Assembly (NCBI GenBank): GCA_035048495.1
Contig: CM068553.1
Location: 1,495,259-1,559,258, forward strand
Source of the DNA: Euptelea pleiosperma
Lineage: Eukaryota > Streptophyta > Magnoliopsida > Ranunculales > Eupteleaceae
Length of the DNA stretch: 64,000 nucleotides
Direction of reading: 5' to 3'
Made by a program: the position numbers and the translations under genes. The number at the start of each line of letters is the position of its first letter. Positions within the stretch are counted from its first letter, which is position 1. Under the pieces are notes generated by a model. It was not told the DNA's origin. It did no database searches and worked only from the letters and a program-made list of their open reading frames with translations. Shown in pieces: positions 22,785 through 32,984 of the stretch.

Positions 22785-23635
22785 AATGTGTTGTCCTAAT
22801 CTTCTATCCTGTTCCTTTCCTCTTAACCTCTCTTCTTCATCTTCCCTTATTGTGGTATCTTTAACTGTTCGGTCTGTAAAACTTTGGATTCATATGCCAT
22901 GCATTCTTCTTTAACATTGCTCTTAGCTATGTGGCTTTGTATTTCGAAGTGATTTACTATCAATAAAGAGAATCGATTACCTTCTCCGAGTTCAAGATCT
23001 CATTTATCTGTTTACAGACAGATCTCCTTTTAAGAAGAAATCTACCGTTGTGGAGAAGAAAAGTACTAGTGCGTCAACTTCATTTGACATTAGTGCTACT
23101 TCCTTAGCCATTCGCCGTCGTTTTCCATCATCGCCACCGCTGCCGTCTTAACATCCTTAGTCTTTTAGGTAAGTTCCTCTGCAGTCCTCTTGTTCAGGTT
23201 GTTAATAAGTGGGAGAGGAAACAAAATAGAGGTTTCTAGTTCTATTAGGGCCCGACAAACCCGATTGAACCCGATCGGGTTGGGAAATCTAGGCCCGACC
23301 TCGGGTTGGGTTGGTCTCGGGTTCACAGCCTTGAACATCAGGTTAGGCTCGGGTTGACCTCAAACCCGACCCAACCCAACCCACCCGAGTTCCAGCCCTA
23401 ACCATATCCTGCTCATTATTTTATTTTTCCTATTAGTTTTTGTATGGTTATCTTTGTGCTTCAGTTAGGGTGCTGTGGAAGTTTTCTTTAAGTTCTCAAT
23501 GCATCTTTAATTGTTCTTGTAGCATACTTCAGCAAGTGCCTTCATATTTGGACTGTTATCTCTTGCCTATATGTTATATGTACCTTTTCATTTTGCATTT
23601 GACAAATAAAAATTGTGTTCCAAATGGAATACAAG

Positions 23636-23814
23636 GAGTAAAACTTCTGTCACAATGAGGTTGCAAATCACACAATCACAGCCAATGAATTCTTGGCATG
23701 TACACCTCAAAAGCAAAGCACATGGGTACGTTGCAAAAAGCACTTATGTACGTGCCGAGAACTATTGACTTGTGATTGTGTGATTTACAATTTGTTGTGA
23801 TAGAAGATTTACTC
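23636..23814. mobile_element. Mutator-like fold-back MITE, family A copy 2
   Basis: 179 bp, same family as 5229-5405 (GAGTAAAACTTCTGTCACA end, GTACGTGCCGAGAACT arm). Flanked by the perfect 9-bp repeat GAATACAAG (23627-23635, 23815-23823). Lies in the leader intron of the BTB gene. Confidence 0.88.
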
Positions 23815-24100
23815 GAATACAAGCATTGATGTATTTGTTGGAACCTAGGTAAGGACATTTAAGGATCGTAACTTTCCAATACATTGACTGAAGTTTGAAA
23901 GAGGGTCCCTACCCTATAAACTACAGTTCATTGGTCTTTAGTTTTTTAGAACATAGTCTATGACATTCATGTTGATTAAAACTCTTGCAAGCATTCATTG
24001 TATTAGATATACTTTTTGGTTTCTAATTTTGAAATGAAGTTGACTTATTCAAATATTACCATTTTTTGGATGGCAAAAAGAACCAGTGTTAAAAGCTTCA

Positions 24101-24175
24101 ATGCCCAGAAAAGCTCATTGGACTGTTGATACGGAGAAGGAATTATGTGAGTTATTGGTCAAACAAGTTTTCTAG
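24101..24175 (+). pseudogene. Possible Myb/SANT-like domain remnant
   Basis: Codons from 24101 read MPRKAHWTVDTEKELCELLV then KQVF and stop; the preceding frame reads MAKRTSVKS. The pattern W-T-x5-E-L-C-E-L-x-V-K-Q-V resembles the start of plant Myb/SANT-like domains of Harbinger-related proteins. It is very short and may be chance; it is in the BTB gene's leader region. Confidence 0.2.
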
Positions 24176-24540
24176 TCACAACGTTCAACAAATCCTCTCA
24201 TTGTCAGGTACCAACACATGTCTGTGTTTAAGTCATGTAGCTGAACATCAGTTTCACACTTTCACTATCATGAATTTGTCTCCCAATCAACTTAGCAAGT
24301 TCGGATCACATAATTTCTCATCTCCTCACCGTCATGCCTTTGTCTCAGGTACTTAGTTAAAGAACCCTTAGTTTGTCGCTGCTAACGGGACACTTTACCC
24401 TGAAGCAGACATACAGTTGGCTCTAACTGGGTGTACATAGTTTTAAGTTCAAATAAACAGTTGGCAATTGCATGATAGGACAATTTTTCATTGGCTTTAA
24501 TGTTGGTTTTTGGGTCTCCTAAAACTTTTTTTGAGTATGG

Positions 24541-24541
24541 A

Positions 24542-24595
<54 letters not shown>

Positions 24596-24607
24596 ATTTA
24601 TATATAT
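24541..24607. repeat. Compound microsatellite (CT)n(AT)n(GT)n
   Basis: Consecutive CT, TA and TG dinucleotide runs in the BTB gene leader intron. Confidence 0.95.
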
Positions 24608-24649
24608 GGGCTGGGATACGTAGATTCATGCTATTCTTACTAATAAATG

Positions 24650-25445
24650 ACTAACGGTCGTGGGGCCCACATGGTGGAGATCATCCTCACCAAAAATCAG
24701 TAAGTTTTGAAACTTCTAACCCTATCAAATATGGACCTAAATTAAATGTTGAAAATGGACGGTCCATAATTTTTCAACTTGCAATCCACTTTTCGCAAGG
24801 CTACAAATGTTGGAATGGGCTGATTTTTTGTGAGGTTGATATCCATGTTGAGAAGAATATCCTCACCAAAAATTAGTCATTAACTCATCTGCGTGTGAGC
24901 CCCACCTCCATTAGTCATTATCGACAAACACTTTTGTGACATATAAAATGAAAAATGATCACGGGGCCCGCATGGAGATGATTTAAGGGCTGATTTTTGC
25001 AAATATTTTCTTCTTAGCATGGATATCAACCTTGTAACTGATCAGCCCATTCCAAAATTTCTAGCCTTGTGATAAGTTGATTACAAGTCGAATATTCTAA
25101 ACCGTTAAATTTAACTCCACATGTGATAGGTTTAGGAGTTTCAGAAAGTGCTGGGCTGATTTTTGGTGAGGTTATTCTCCTCTGCATGGATTTCAATCTC
25201 AAAAGAAATCAATCCATTACGACATTTTTGGCCTCATGAAAAGTGGATTACAGGTTCAAAAATTCTCAACTGTCCATTTTACTATTAACTCTTAACTCCA
25301 CGTATGATAGGGTTAGAAGTTTCAGAAAGTGCTGATTTTTTGTGACGATGACTTACATGGTGAGGAGATCATCTTCACAAAAAATCAGCTCTTAACTCAT
25401 CTCCATGTGAACCCCACGACTGTCATTTTATGTGTCACAAAAGCA
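24650..25445. mobile_element. Two or more family B fold-back MITEs in the leader intron
   Basis: 24655-24920 and 24955-25445 carry repeated arms GGGGCCCACATGG, GATCATCCTCACCAAAAATC, GACGGTCCATAATTTTTCAA and their reverse complements. The second block seems to be two overlapping or nested copies. No target duplication could be read. Confidence 0.6.
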
Positions 25446-25663
25446 TGTATATACATATGTTTTTTTTGTTGCAGAACCATTTGGTCTTTTAAATTTATCA
25501 CAGATCTTTAATGTTCTTGCAGATTAGAATTTTGTTATAGGAGTCCATTGAACTTCTCAGCTTGGGAACTTATGTGGATTCATTTTATTCAGCTTCACAT
25601 CAATCAGGAGAAAACCACTTTCAGTGGCATGAAGCATGAATCTTGTTGTATATTTTGTAACAC

Positions 25664-26962
25664 ATGGACAAAGCTGGGGTAGCCAAGACCTACAAACTTG
25701 GTGATCAGAGTTCTAGTGATATCATTGTTCGCTTGAGAAATAGAGAAGGAAGACCTGAATGGTTCTACTGCCACTCCTCCATTCTTACAAAGAAGAGCAA
25801 GTTCTTTGCAGACCAGCTCTCCCGTCTCAACTCTACTAACTGTATTGAGGTTCACTGCTCAGAATCTGATTATGATCACCATGTCAAGCTTTTGAGGCTG
25901 CTCTATCTCTCTGCAGACTCCCTTGTGGACTCGTGGGACTCAGTCAGAACTGTTCTTGGGGTTCTTCAGACAGCAATTTCCCTACACTGTGAAGAGATCA
26001 CCCTGAGCTGCATCCAGTACTTGGAGGCTGTCCCTTGGGAGGATAAGGAAGAAGAAGAGATTTTGAAAGCAGTTTCTGGATTGGGTCCACTAGCCATGCC
26101 CATATTAGCCAGGATCCAACCTGTTGATCTGAATGCCACAAAGAATGTTTTTCTTTCTGCAGTTCGCCTTGCGACATCCCCTAGCCAATTGTGTCCTCCA
26201 TTCACTGATGAACTTAAAACTTCTGCTCAGGAACAAGTAGAATATATGCTAGTGGAAGACGATGACACGCCATTGGTTACAGCCGATGACGAAGTAAAAT
26301 CTGAGGTAAAGATGGGTCTTACCAAGATGTTCTCTGCATTCACAGACGAACTGGGTTCCCTGCTGTCAATGTCTGACCTCTCGTCTGAGTCAGCGGAGAA
26401 TAATGTATTGCATAGTCTGTCGGACCTTGAATGGATGTGTAACATACTCCCCAAGATGAATCTGATGAAGGATTTTGTTTCCAGCTGGGCTGATATATCG
26501 GATAACATCTTGGGCATAGTTCAAGACAACAGACTCGATTCCATCATGTGGGGTGTGAAAGTGAAGCTAATAGAATTGGCTGGAAAGGTCTTGGAGGCCG
26601 TTGGCTATGGCAATGTGATTCTTCCAGCACCATCCCGGGTGCAGTTGTTGAAGATATGGCTCCCATTTATAAGGAAGATGAAACCTCTGCTGGATTTGAA
26701 GGGGAGTGAGGAAATGGGTTTTCCGTACAAGATGGATGACGACCTATGCCAGAGCATCGAGGGGGCGATCATCTCATTGGTGCTGGCATTGCCATCTAAC
26801 GACCAAGCTGATATTCTGGCAGACTGGATGCAGGCCGAGCAGGTGAGGTATCCTGACTTGAGTGAGGCGTTTGAGGTTTGGTGTTACAGAACAAAGTCCG
26901 CAAAGAGAAGATTGGTCGTGGGCTTCGATGGTGTCGGCAATGCCACCATCGGCCTTTCATAA
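25664..26962 (+). CDS. BTB/POZ domain protein, At3g05675-like
   Basis: A single uninterrupted 432-residue coding exon, ATG in context CACATGGAC. N-terminal BTB fold roughly residues 10-115: SSDIIVRLRNREGRPEWFYC, then HSSILTKKSKFFADQL and CIEVHCSESDYDHHVKLLRL. The remainder is a helical C-terminal domain (LSDLEWMCNILPKMNLMKDF; VKLIELAGKVLEAVGYGNVI; WLPFIRKMKPLLD) ending CYRTKSAKRRLVVGFDGVG. Length and order match the plant family around Arabidopsis At3g05675 (about 440 residues). BTB proteins of this type are thought to act as substrate adaptors for CUL3 ubiquitin ligases; the specific target is unknown. The NPH3 signature is absent. The leader is unusually long (about 5.8 kb genomic) and its upstream region is packed with MITEs. 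Confidence 0.95.
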   Translation: MDKAGVAKTYKLGDQSSSDIIVRLRNREGRPEWFYCHSSILTKKSKFFADQLSRLNSTNCIEVHCSESDYDHHVKLLRLLYLSADSLVDSWDSVRTVLGVLQTAISLHCEEITLSCIQYLEAVPWEDKEEEEILKAVSGLGPLAMPILARIQPVDLNATKNVFLSAVRLATSPSQLCPPFTDELKTSAQEQVEYMLVEDDDTPLVTADDEVKSEVKMGLTKMFSAFTDELGSLLSMSDLSSESAENNVLHSLSDLEWMCNILPKMNLMKDFVSSWADISDNILGIVQDNRLDSIMWGVKVKLIELAGKVLEAVGYGNVILPAPSRVQLLKIWLPFIRKMKPLLDLKGSEEMGFPYKMDDDLCQSIEGAIISLVLALPSNDQADILADWMQAEQVRYPDLSEAFEVWCYRTKSAKRRLVVGFDGVGNATIGLS

Positions 26963-27250
26963 TTCTTGTGATATCATTTGATCACATGGGATGGATAATG
27001 TTTGCCGACCCTAAATAGTTGGGATTAGGCAATGTTAATTATTACCATGGATGGATATTGATTTCTTTGCTGTATGATAACAGTATTGATCTCTGTTTCA
27101 TCTCTTCCCTTCATTTTTAAGGGGCATGTCATGGTGAGAGGCTTATACCTTCTGGTAAAAGTTATAGTCAAGCTATTATCCATACAACTGATGGGCCCAC
27201 TTTTGGATGGACAACAGCTCCAAAGTCATATGGATTGGATGATTCTAGCC
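26963..27250 (+). other. 3' UTR of the BTB gene and following sequence
   Basis: AT-rich sequence after the stop; no single clear polyadenylation signal chosen. Confidence 0.4.
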
Positions 27251-29440
27251 ATGTGATTGGTAATTTGACTATAGATGGGTGATAAACCTTTTGGGATGAA
27301 AAGGCCCACAGAAAAAGTATATTCTTCAGATGATTTGGGTCATATGATTAGTGATTCTTGTTCATGAAAGTTGGTGTCAGGGTGTTAACTTATACAGGTT
27401 GTAGAGGTTATCTTTATTGGTTATTCGAGCACCATAGGATCCATTATCGTGAACTAGTATTGGACGCAGTAGTACTGATGACTTAATTGGGAGGAACATT
27501 GAGAGGAACTAGTTATGAAGATGGCCAGGAGACCCCCGTCATTTTTTCGTTGGATCAGTCCTTAGTAGGGCTTCCGCCGGTTGGGCACCTGTACACATGC
27601 CTGACCCGATTAATAATTGGGAGGGCCTGAGCTTCAACCCGAACTGGCATAATCAAATAAAGTCTGTTGCGTGCCCAGGTTTTGGGTCAGCTAGTGAAAA
27701 GAAAGTGTATACCCCCACCTGACTGTTTAATGTGTACAGAAAGTCGGTCCCCAAATTGAATAATTGGTTCAGATGTATGTCAGGCAATTGGGTACTTAGT
27801 TGACAAAGTTTTTAAATGGTCCGTAGGAACGGACTCTTAAAGTTACCGTTATGTTATTGTGCTGGGAGATTAAAACGGATAATCTCACCAAACACCTCAA
27901 TAGTCTGACCTGTGAGAGAGAGAGAGAGAGAGAGAGATCTTCTCAAAGGTCCTTATTTTTCATCCCCTTTCATAGTGTGGGGGGACCTATATTTATAGAA
28001 ATCCATTAATAAGTGGTATGTGAAGTGTATCACGTGCCACATACGCCCGTAGTATAGAGATGTAGGCATGCGTGAAGACAGTAACTACTCATCTTTATAA
28101 TCATTCTGGGTAGGTAGGACACATCCCACATCGAGTAGATAAGACTTTTACCTTCCTTTGGAATTATATCGATTTCAGTCACCAAGTTCGTTCGAGCTAG
28201 TCTTCCTCAGGAAATCAGCTCTCCCTTCTGTCAAACCAAAATCTGTGATGGTTCAATGTGAAATCAACAAAGCTTCAAAGATTATTTGGATGGAATAACT
28301 CGGACCGGCTTATGCTACTTGGGTCTGAGTAACTAAATAAAAACTCATTTCACGGATCTTGATGTGATATGTGTACAGCCCCAATGATCGCCAATTTTAT
28401 GCACACATTCGCCCCCTATTCCAATTTTGCTGAGAATGGTTTCTTGAGAACTTGGGAATATTATCAGTCAATTAATGTTGGTCCAAGTGTCACTCAGATA
28501 AGTTCTCGAGTTGGCGGAGGCCATCCTCCCGTGGTTGTACGTACACCCGAAACATACAAGAGATTTAGACTTGGGGGTAATTAATGTAGAGAAATCTCTT
28601 CGGCCCATTTTCAACACGTGTCTCAAATCCTCCTCTGAGCCGAGTTAGAGATGAGGCCTCACTCTCAGAGGTTTCATGTTGGGTGAGCTTAGACATTCAC
28701 CCGATGAGACTAACGTGGTAATAGGCCACTTGGTAGTTGGACCCAAGTTCCCTTTGACCTCATTCGTTTTGAGATCTTGCCTATTACCGACTTAGTTTTG
28801 TATATGCTTTTTATCTTAAGTGTTTACTTACATCTTTTTCAGTTTGCTTTGACCGGAGCCAAGCTCACAGATCGGCTTGTGTCTGCTCAACGGGACGCCT
28901 AGGACTTCTAGAACAGCTCAGGCAGACCGAGCAGCGAGAGCAAATCTCGCGTTTATTCTCAGACTCCCAAGCCAACCTTGAAGAACTTGGGACGGTCCAT
29001 GTGCAGGAGGTGGCCAACTTAAGGGTCGAGTTCGAGGCTGACAGGACTACGCTTCTTACGCAGTTCGAACAAAGCCAAGGAGAAGGCCCTGATGGAACCA
29101 ACTGACGAGTATCTACTTGCATATGTAAATTAAGTCGGCAATTTGGCTCTCGTTGGGCTGGGCTTGGGTTGCGCCAGAGTCAGGTTTTTGTTTCCTTTTA
29201 TAGTTCTGGATGAGACTGATCTCTGTCGCACAGTCGATGATCTCTACGTTCTCTCATTAAAAATCTCTAACTAGTTAAGGTACTATTCAATCTATACGTT
29301 TTATTCCTCCTTTCACTCTCATTTAATTACATGAAAAAATTTCTAAAAAAATTTCTCGATGATTACGTAAAAGTTCTCCACAAGGAAACATTCAAAAAAC
29401 ATATTGCATACTAAAATCTGATTTTATTGTGCCCGTGATC
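27251..29440. other. Retroelement-derived debris without intact gene
   Basis: A GA microsatellite lies at 27914-27938. 28870-29100 on the plus strand encodes a broken coiled coil (EQLRQTEQREQISRLFSDSQ, ANLEELGTVHVQEVANLRVE, FEADRTTLLTQFEQSQ), the kind of charged helix found at the C-terminus of plant retroelement gag or plant-mobile-domain proteins. A flanking 71-codon ORF at 28369-28584 is not recognised. Stops and frame changes show decay. Confidence 0.4.
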
Positions 29441-29450
29441 TCAACACCAT

Positions 29451-29461
29451 TATAAATAGGC
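29451..29461 (+). promoter_or_regulatory. TATA box of the defensin-like gene
   Basis: TATAAATAGG about 30 bp before the ATG at 29480, which would leave almost no leader; the start region may have been altered. Confidence 0.45.
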
Positions 29462-29479
29462 TTATTTCGATCATCTTGG

Positions 29480-30419
29480 ATGCAAAAGTGGTCGTTATTT
29501 CACTCATCTTGTGCCTGGTTTTCTCCGCTGAGAGCCTTAGGCATATTGGTTAGTAGTTTTAATTGTTTTCTTCTCTCTCTCTCTAGATATTGCTTTACCA
29601 GTGTTTTAAAACTTGTCCAGTCAACTCGAAAAACAGTCGAGTTGACTCGACTTGGCTGAGTTTGAGTTGAGTTGGAATAAACTCGAATCGAATATACAAT
29701 AGGTTTGGTGTGTTGTTTTCTAGAAAAAAAAATAACTGAATTTGGTGCGTTGTTTTTTAATTGACGCACCAAATAAGTTTTTCGAATACCTTGTCAACAC
29801 AAAATCAATCAAATCTTATAAATTCTTTTTATAAAAATATGATATTTATATATTAATATTAATATATTACTCGAGTCGTGTTACTTCGGGTCGAGTTTGA
29901 GTCATCGAGTTAACTCAACTCGGTAGATTTTCGAGTCGAGTTGAGTATTCGAGTTTTCAAATACTGCTTTACAACTAAACCCGTTTTTTCAGATTTGAGC
30001 TTTTTCGAATGGACAGGCTCGCGGACTCGCCTTTTTGCACTCTTCTTCTCACGTGCTCGCAGCTGTGGATGTTGTTGGATTCTCGGAATCCACAGCCAAG
30101 AGCATGGCTGATCCCGAAACTTTTCGAATTTGAGATTTATTTTTGAAATAACCTAATAGAATCTGGGATAAACCAAAAAAATGGAAGGAATTTTTTTTTT
30201 ACTTTTACGACGATATCACTCAAAAGTCTATTAATTGTTGTGAATGCAGGACCACAAGATGATAGGGAGGGTGATTGCCATTATATAGGGAAATGTACTG
30301 ATAAGGCAGAATGCAGCACAATATGCGTCAAAAATAATTATGATCCTCATGGTGCTCTATGTATGCCTGACGGTTTCAATGGACTCCGGTGTTGCTGCAT
30401 TGTGAGCGGAAATAAATAA
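29480..30419 (+). pseudogene. Defensin-like cysteine-rich peptide gene, two exons, start apparently frameshifted
   Basis: Exon 1 (29480-29548) reads, from 29482, AKVVVISLILCLVFSAESLR then HIG: a typical signal peptide, whose cleavage is expected near SAES. Exon 2 (30250-30419; donor ATTG|GTTAGT, acceptor ATGCAG) reads GPQDDREGDCHYIGKCTDKA, ECSTICVKNNYDPHGALC, MPDGFNGLRCCCIVSGNK, stop. Eight cysteines are spaced C-x5-C-x5-C-x3-C-x11-C-x9-CCC, as in plant DEFL/LCR peptides with a CCC end. The only ATG (29480) is one base out of frame with the signal peptide, as if a G after ATG had been lost, and no other in-frame ATG lies upstream. Either a pseudogene, a sequence error, or an unusual start. 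DEFL peptides are secreted and act in defence or reproduction. A hAT-like element sits in the single intron. Confidence 0.6.
29599..29964. mobile_element. hAT-like element with reiterated ACTCG/CGAGT arms in the DEFL intron
   Basis: 366 bp starting CAGTGTTTTAAAACTTG and ending GAGTTTTCAAATAC, flanked by the perfect 8-bp repeat TGCTTTAC (29591-29598, 29965-29972). Arms repeat GAGTTGACTCGA-type words many times. Confidence 0.83.
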
Positions 30420-30584
30420 TTAAGGAGGTAATTGTGTGGGAGTTCTACAATCCTTTTCTTCTTGTTGTTGCTTTCTTTCTTTAGGTTATATGGAAACTAG
30501 GTTTTAGGCTATATCTTATGCAAGTGCATGTATGCATCAAATTTCCATATTTTAAATAAATGAGGGTTATAAATAAAAAAAAAA
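30420..30584 (+). other. 3' UTR of the defensin-like gene
   Basis: AATAAATGA-type signals near 30555-30575 are followed by a run of about 15 A at 30570-30584, next to the fold-back element that follows. Confidence 0.4.
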
Positions 30585-30585
30585 A

Positions 30586-31281
30586 AAAAGGGAATTTTTA
30601 CCCGAGTTGACTACGAAATTTTGTATTAAAGGACGAAAGTGCCCATGTCTTCCAACTTTAGAACCAGGGTTTGGGTTTAGGCCAAAACCCAAACCCCAAA
30701 TCAAACATGAAAAGAGGAGATTAAAAGTAAAAATTAAAACCCATGTAGGTAAACTTGAGATTTTTTTCCCTATTTTTTGATGAATTAAGCGAATATTGAG
30801 AAGAAAAAACCCCCAAATAAAATAGATAAAACTCACAAAGGAATATTTTAAAATTGAGAGAACCCATTTTTCTAAAATCCACATCTCAAAAGCTTAAAAT
30901 ATAAATTACTTTGTCTTGATTTTTATTTACGTTAATGAAATTTTATGCTGTTTTTTTTTTTTTTTTTTTTTTAAACCTTGGGTTTTAAATTATTGTCAGA
31001 GTGGTGGCCAAATGGCCATGAGACTCCAGTGGGATGGTCGCCGGTGATGGGCAGCCAACCCATTGGAATCCCTTGGTTGGCTGTCCACCATAACCGTTTG
31101 TGGGGTTTGGGTTTTTTCTCAAACCCTTGTGTCCAAGGTTGAAGACAAGGGCATTTTTGCCATTTAGTAAAATAATTGGTAGTCAACTCGGGTCAACACT
31201 GGTCAAATGACCGTGGACCGAGTCATAGCGGGGTATGTCAGCTTTTTCAAATTGTGGGGGGTATGTCAAAAATTTCCTAAA
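30586..31281. mobile_element. Fold-back element with AGTTGACTAC arms
   Basis: Left arm GGAATTTTTACCCGAGTTGACTAC...AAGTGCCCATGTCTTCCAAC pairs with the right arm GTTGAAGACAAGGGC...GTAGTCAACTCGGG, end AAATTTCC. The left arm lacks about 75 bp present in the right arm (AGTCATAGCGGGGTATGTC segment). A 24-T run lies near the centre (30950-30972). Confidence 0.6.
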
Positions 31282-32780
31282 AAGAATTAGGCTTAATTTA
31301 ATCATTGGTTTCTATTTGGATAAAACACTCAAAAGTATCATGGCATGCAATCCGTGTGCGAAATAAAAGCATTACGTATGTTTGGTGGATATCGTATTCA
31401 CTTTGAAACATTACAACACATGGCCTAGAAATGGCAGCTAGCGTTGGGAGCTTTAGCGGATTGGAAGATTTAAGTAGTTCTTCAAACGAGAATTTTTTTT
31501 TGCTCCACCGGAGTTTTGAACCAGTCGATCAAGTGGATCTCAATCCACCCCTATATAGCGCATGTTTTTGGGCCCACTGACTGCATAGATGCTTAGCCCA
31601 TCTCTTGGTGTCAGGGTGATTTTTAGTGTGTAGATCCACTAAGGGTTGGGCTAAACATTTGTGCGTTCAGTGGGCCAACTGACCGTGTGGATGTTCAGCT
31701 CACCCCTTCGTGGATATACACACCAAAAATCACCCTGATAGATAATCTCTATCCATTAGATTAATGGCTACAAATCATCAAACAAACTGATTTTTGGTAC
31801 AAAGATCTACCAAGGGGTGGGATAAACATCTATGCGGTTGGTGGGCCCAGATGGCAGCGGTGGGTGACAAAAATGGTGCTTCCCCAAACTAAAAATTTTT
31901 AGGTATAACTTGTTGCATCACGACCCATTTTTTTTAATTTTTTTATTTACGTTCGTTCCTTTTTATACGTGGAGCCATCTTAGCTGTTGCCATTTGTACA
32001 TGGAAGAAGAAATATTCGAACTTTTTAAAATATTTTCCTATCATGCAAATGTGGCAGCACCTGAGAGTGTTCCACAGCTCCACATAGAAGAAAGGTCCAC
32101 GTACAATAACTTAAGACTCGAGTTTTGTTTAACTCCTCTCATCCCTGAGTAAATTTTTTATGTGGACCCTTTTTCTATGTGGAGAGAATAAAAAAGCACC
32201 ACCTGGTACATTCTTTCAGGCCCACCGATTCGATGAATGTAGCTCATTATTGGATGGACCTACACACCAATAAAACAGCCTCATTGTTGATATCTAGCAA
32301 TCGGGTCTAATGCAAATATTTGTCGGATGATGCCCCACCAAACAAACACACTCAAATGCAGCGAACGTTTACGTGCAAACATTTGTAGTTCTACCAAGCA
32401 AGGTCGAATTGCAAACTCACAGATATCAGATAAAAAAGTCAACAAGATGGGATGATCTGAACCACTAATTTATTCTATTTCTTTGATTGGTCTAAAAATA
32501 ACTCTACTACATGGTCGCAATCATTTGGTGTGGGTTGATTAGCCTAAGAAAGATTCATTAGGTGGGGGAACATCGAACCGTGTGGGTCCCACATGTCTTC
32601 ACGTCACACAGAACCGCTGATAATAATCGAGATCATATATTTGTTTGTCACAAAACAATGAAAAAAGGGAGGGCATTATGGTAATTAAAAACTCCGGTTC
32701 TTCGCTGTTCCAATAAATAAATGGGTCCCAATAAATATCAAAACCCCTGCCCACAAAAACCGGTCTAATTGTCACCCACC
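31282..32780. other. Intergenic stretch with MITE halves
   Basis: 31560-31930 holds a family D variant related to 18526-18930: a collapsed palindrome (GGGCCCACTGACTGCATAG ... CAGTGGGCC) followed by a fuller half ending TATAACTTGTTGCATCACGA. 32195-32330 holds another family D half. No gene recognised. Confidence 0.5.
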
Positions 32781-32984
32781 TTTCTCGGTTCTCTTCGTTT
32801 CTGGGTTTTGTTGGGGTTCGAACGCTGGTTCATCTCCCTCTTTCATAAAAGGTCCTTATAATACAAGTGGACAATCGAGTCTGTGCAGCTGAGCTTTGAA
32901 TCTCTCTCTCTCTCTCTCTTTCTCTTTCTCTCTCTCGATTAGATCTCATTTATGGTTGATGGATTGAGATTGTCATCGGGAAGA

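Larger units (their letters stand above)
21288..23400. mobile_element. 2.1-kb hAT-like element with tandem arrays and duplicated promoter-like block
   Basis: Starts TAGGGCTGCAACTTGGGC and ends GAGTTCCAGCCCTA, inverted ends reading TAGGGCTG(C/G)AACT(T/C)GGG. Flanked by the perfect 8-bp repeat ACCATATC (21280-21287, 23401-23408). Subterminal regions are full of CCCGA/TCGGG/GGGTTGGG words. The interior holds a 5 x 46-bp array, a 2 x about 258-bp block with TATA-like boxes, and a short ORF-like tail (SPFKKKSTVVEKKSTSAS, about 23025-23150). No transposase domain is recognised. Confidence 0.85.
19860..25663 (+). other. 5' leader of the BTB gene with several introns
   Basis: Likely transcription start is around 19870-19930, a CT-rich stretch (CTCTCTCTCTCTCTTTCCC). 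Probable non-coding exons: about 19890-19983 (donor GACT|GTAAGTC), 20065-20121 (acceptor CTACAG, donor GAG|GTGTGT) and a last one from 25523 (acceptor TTCTTGCAG) to the ATG at 25664. Other exons between are possible (24180-24350 has splice-like borders) but not provable. Introns hold a hAT-like element, a MITE and several family B fold-backs. Confidence 0.6.

Noticed and set aside
24126..24356. 76-codon ORF between splice-like borders
   Set aside because: May be a non-coding leader exon of the BTB gene, but the peptide shows nothing and the borders cannot be confirmed.
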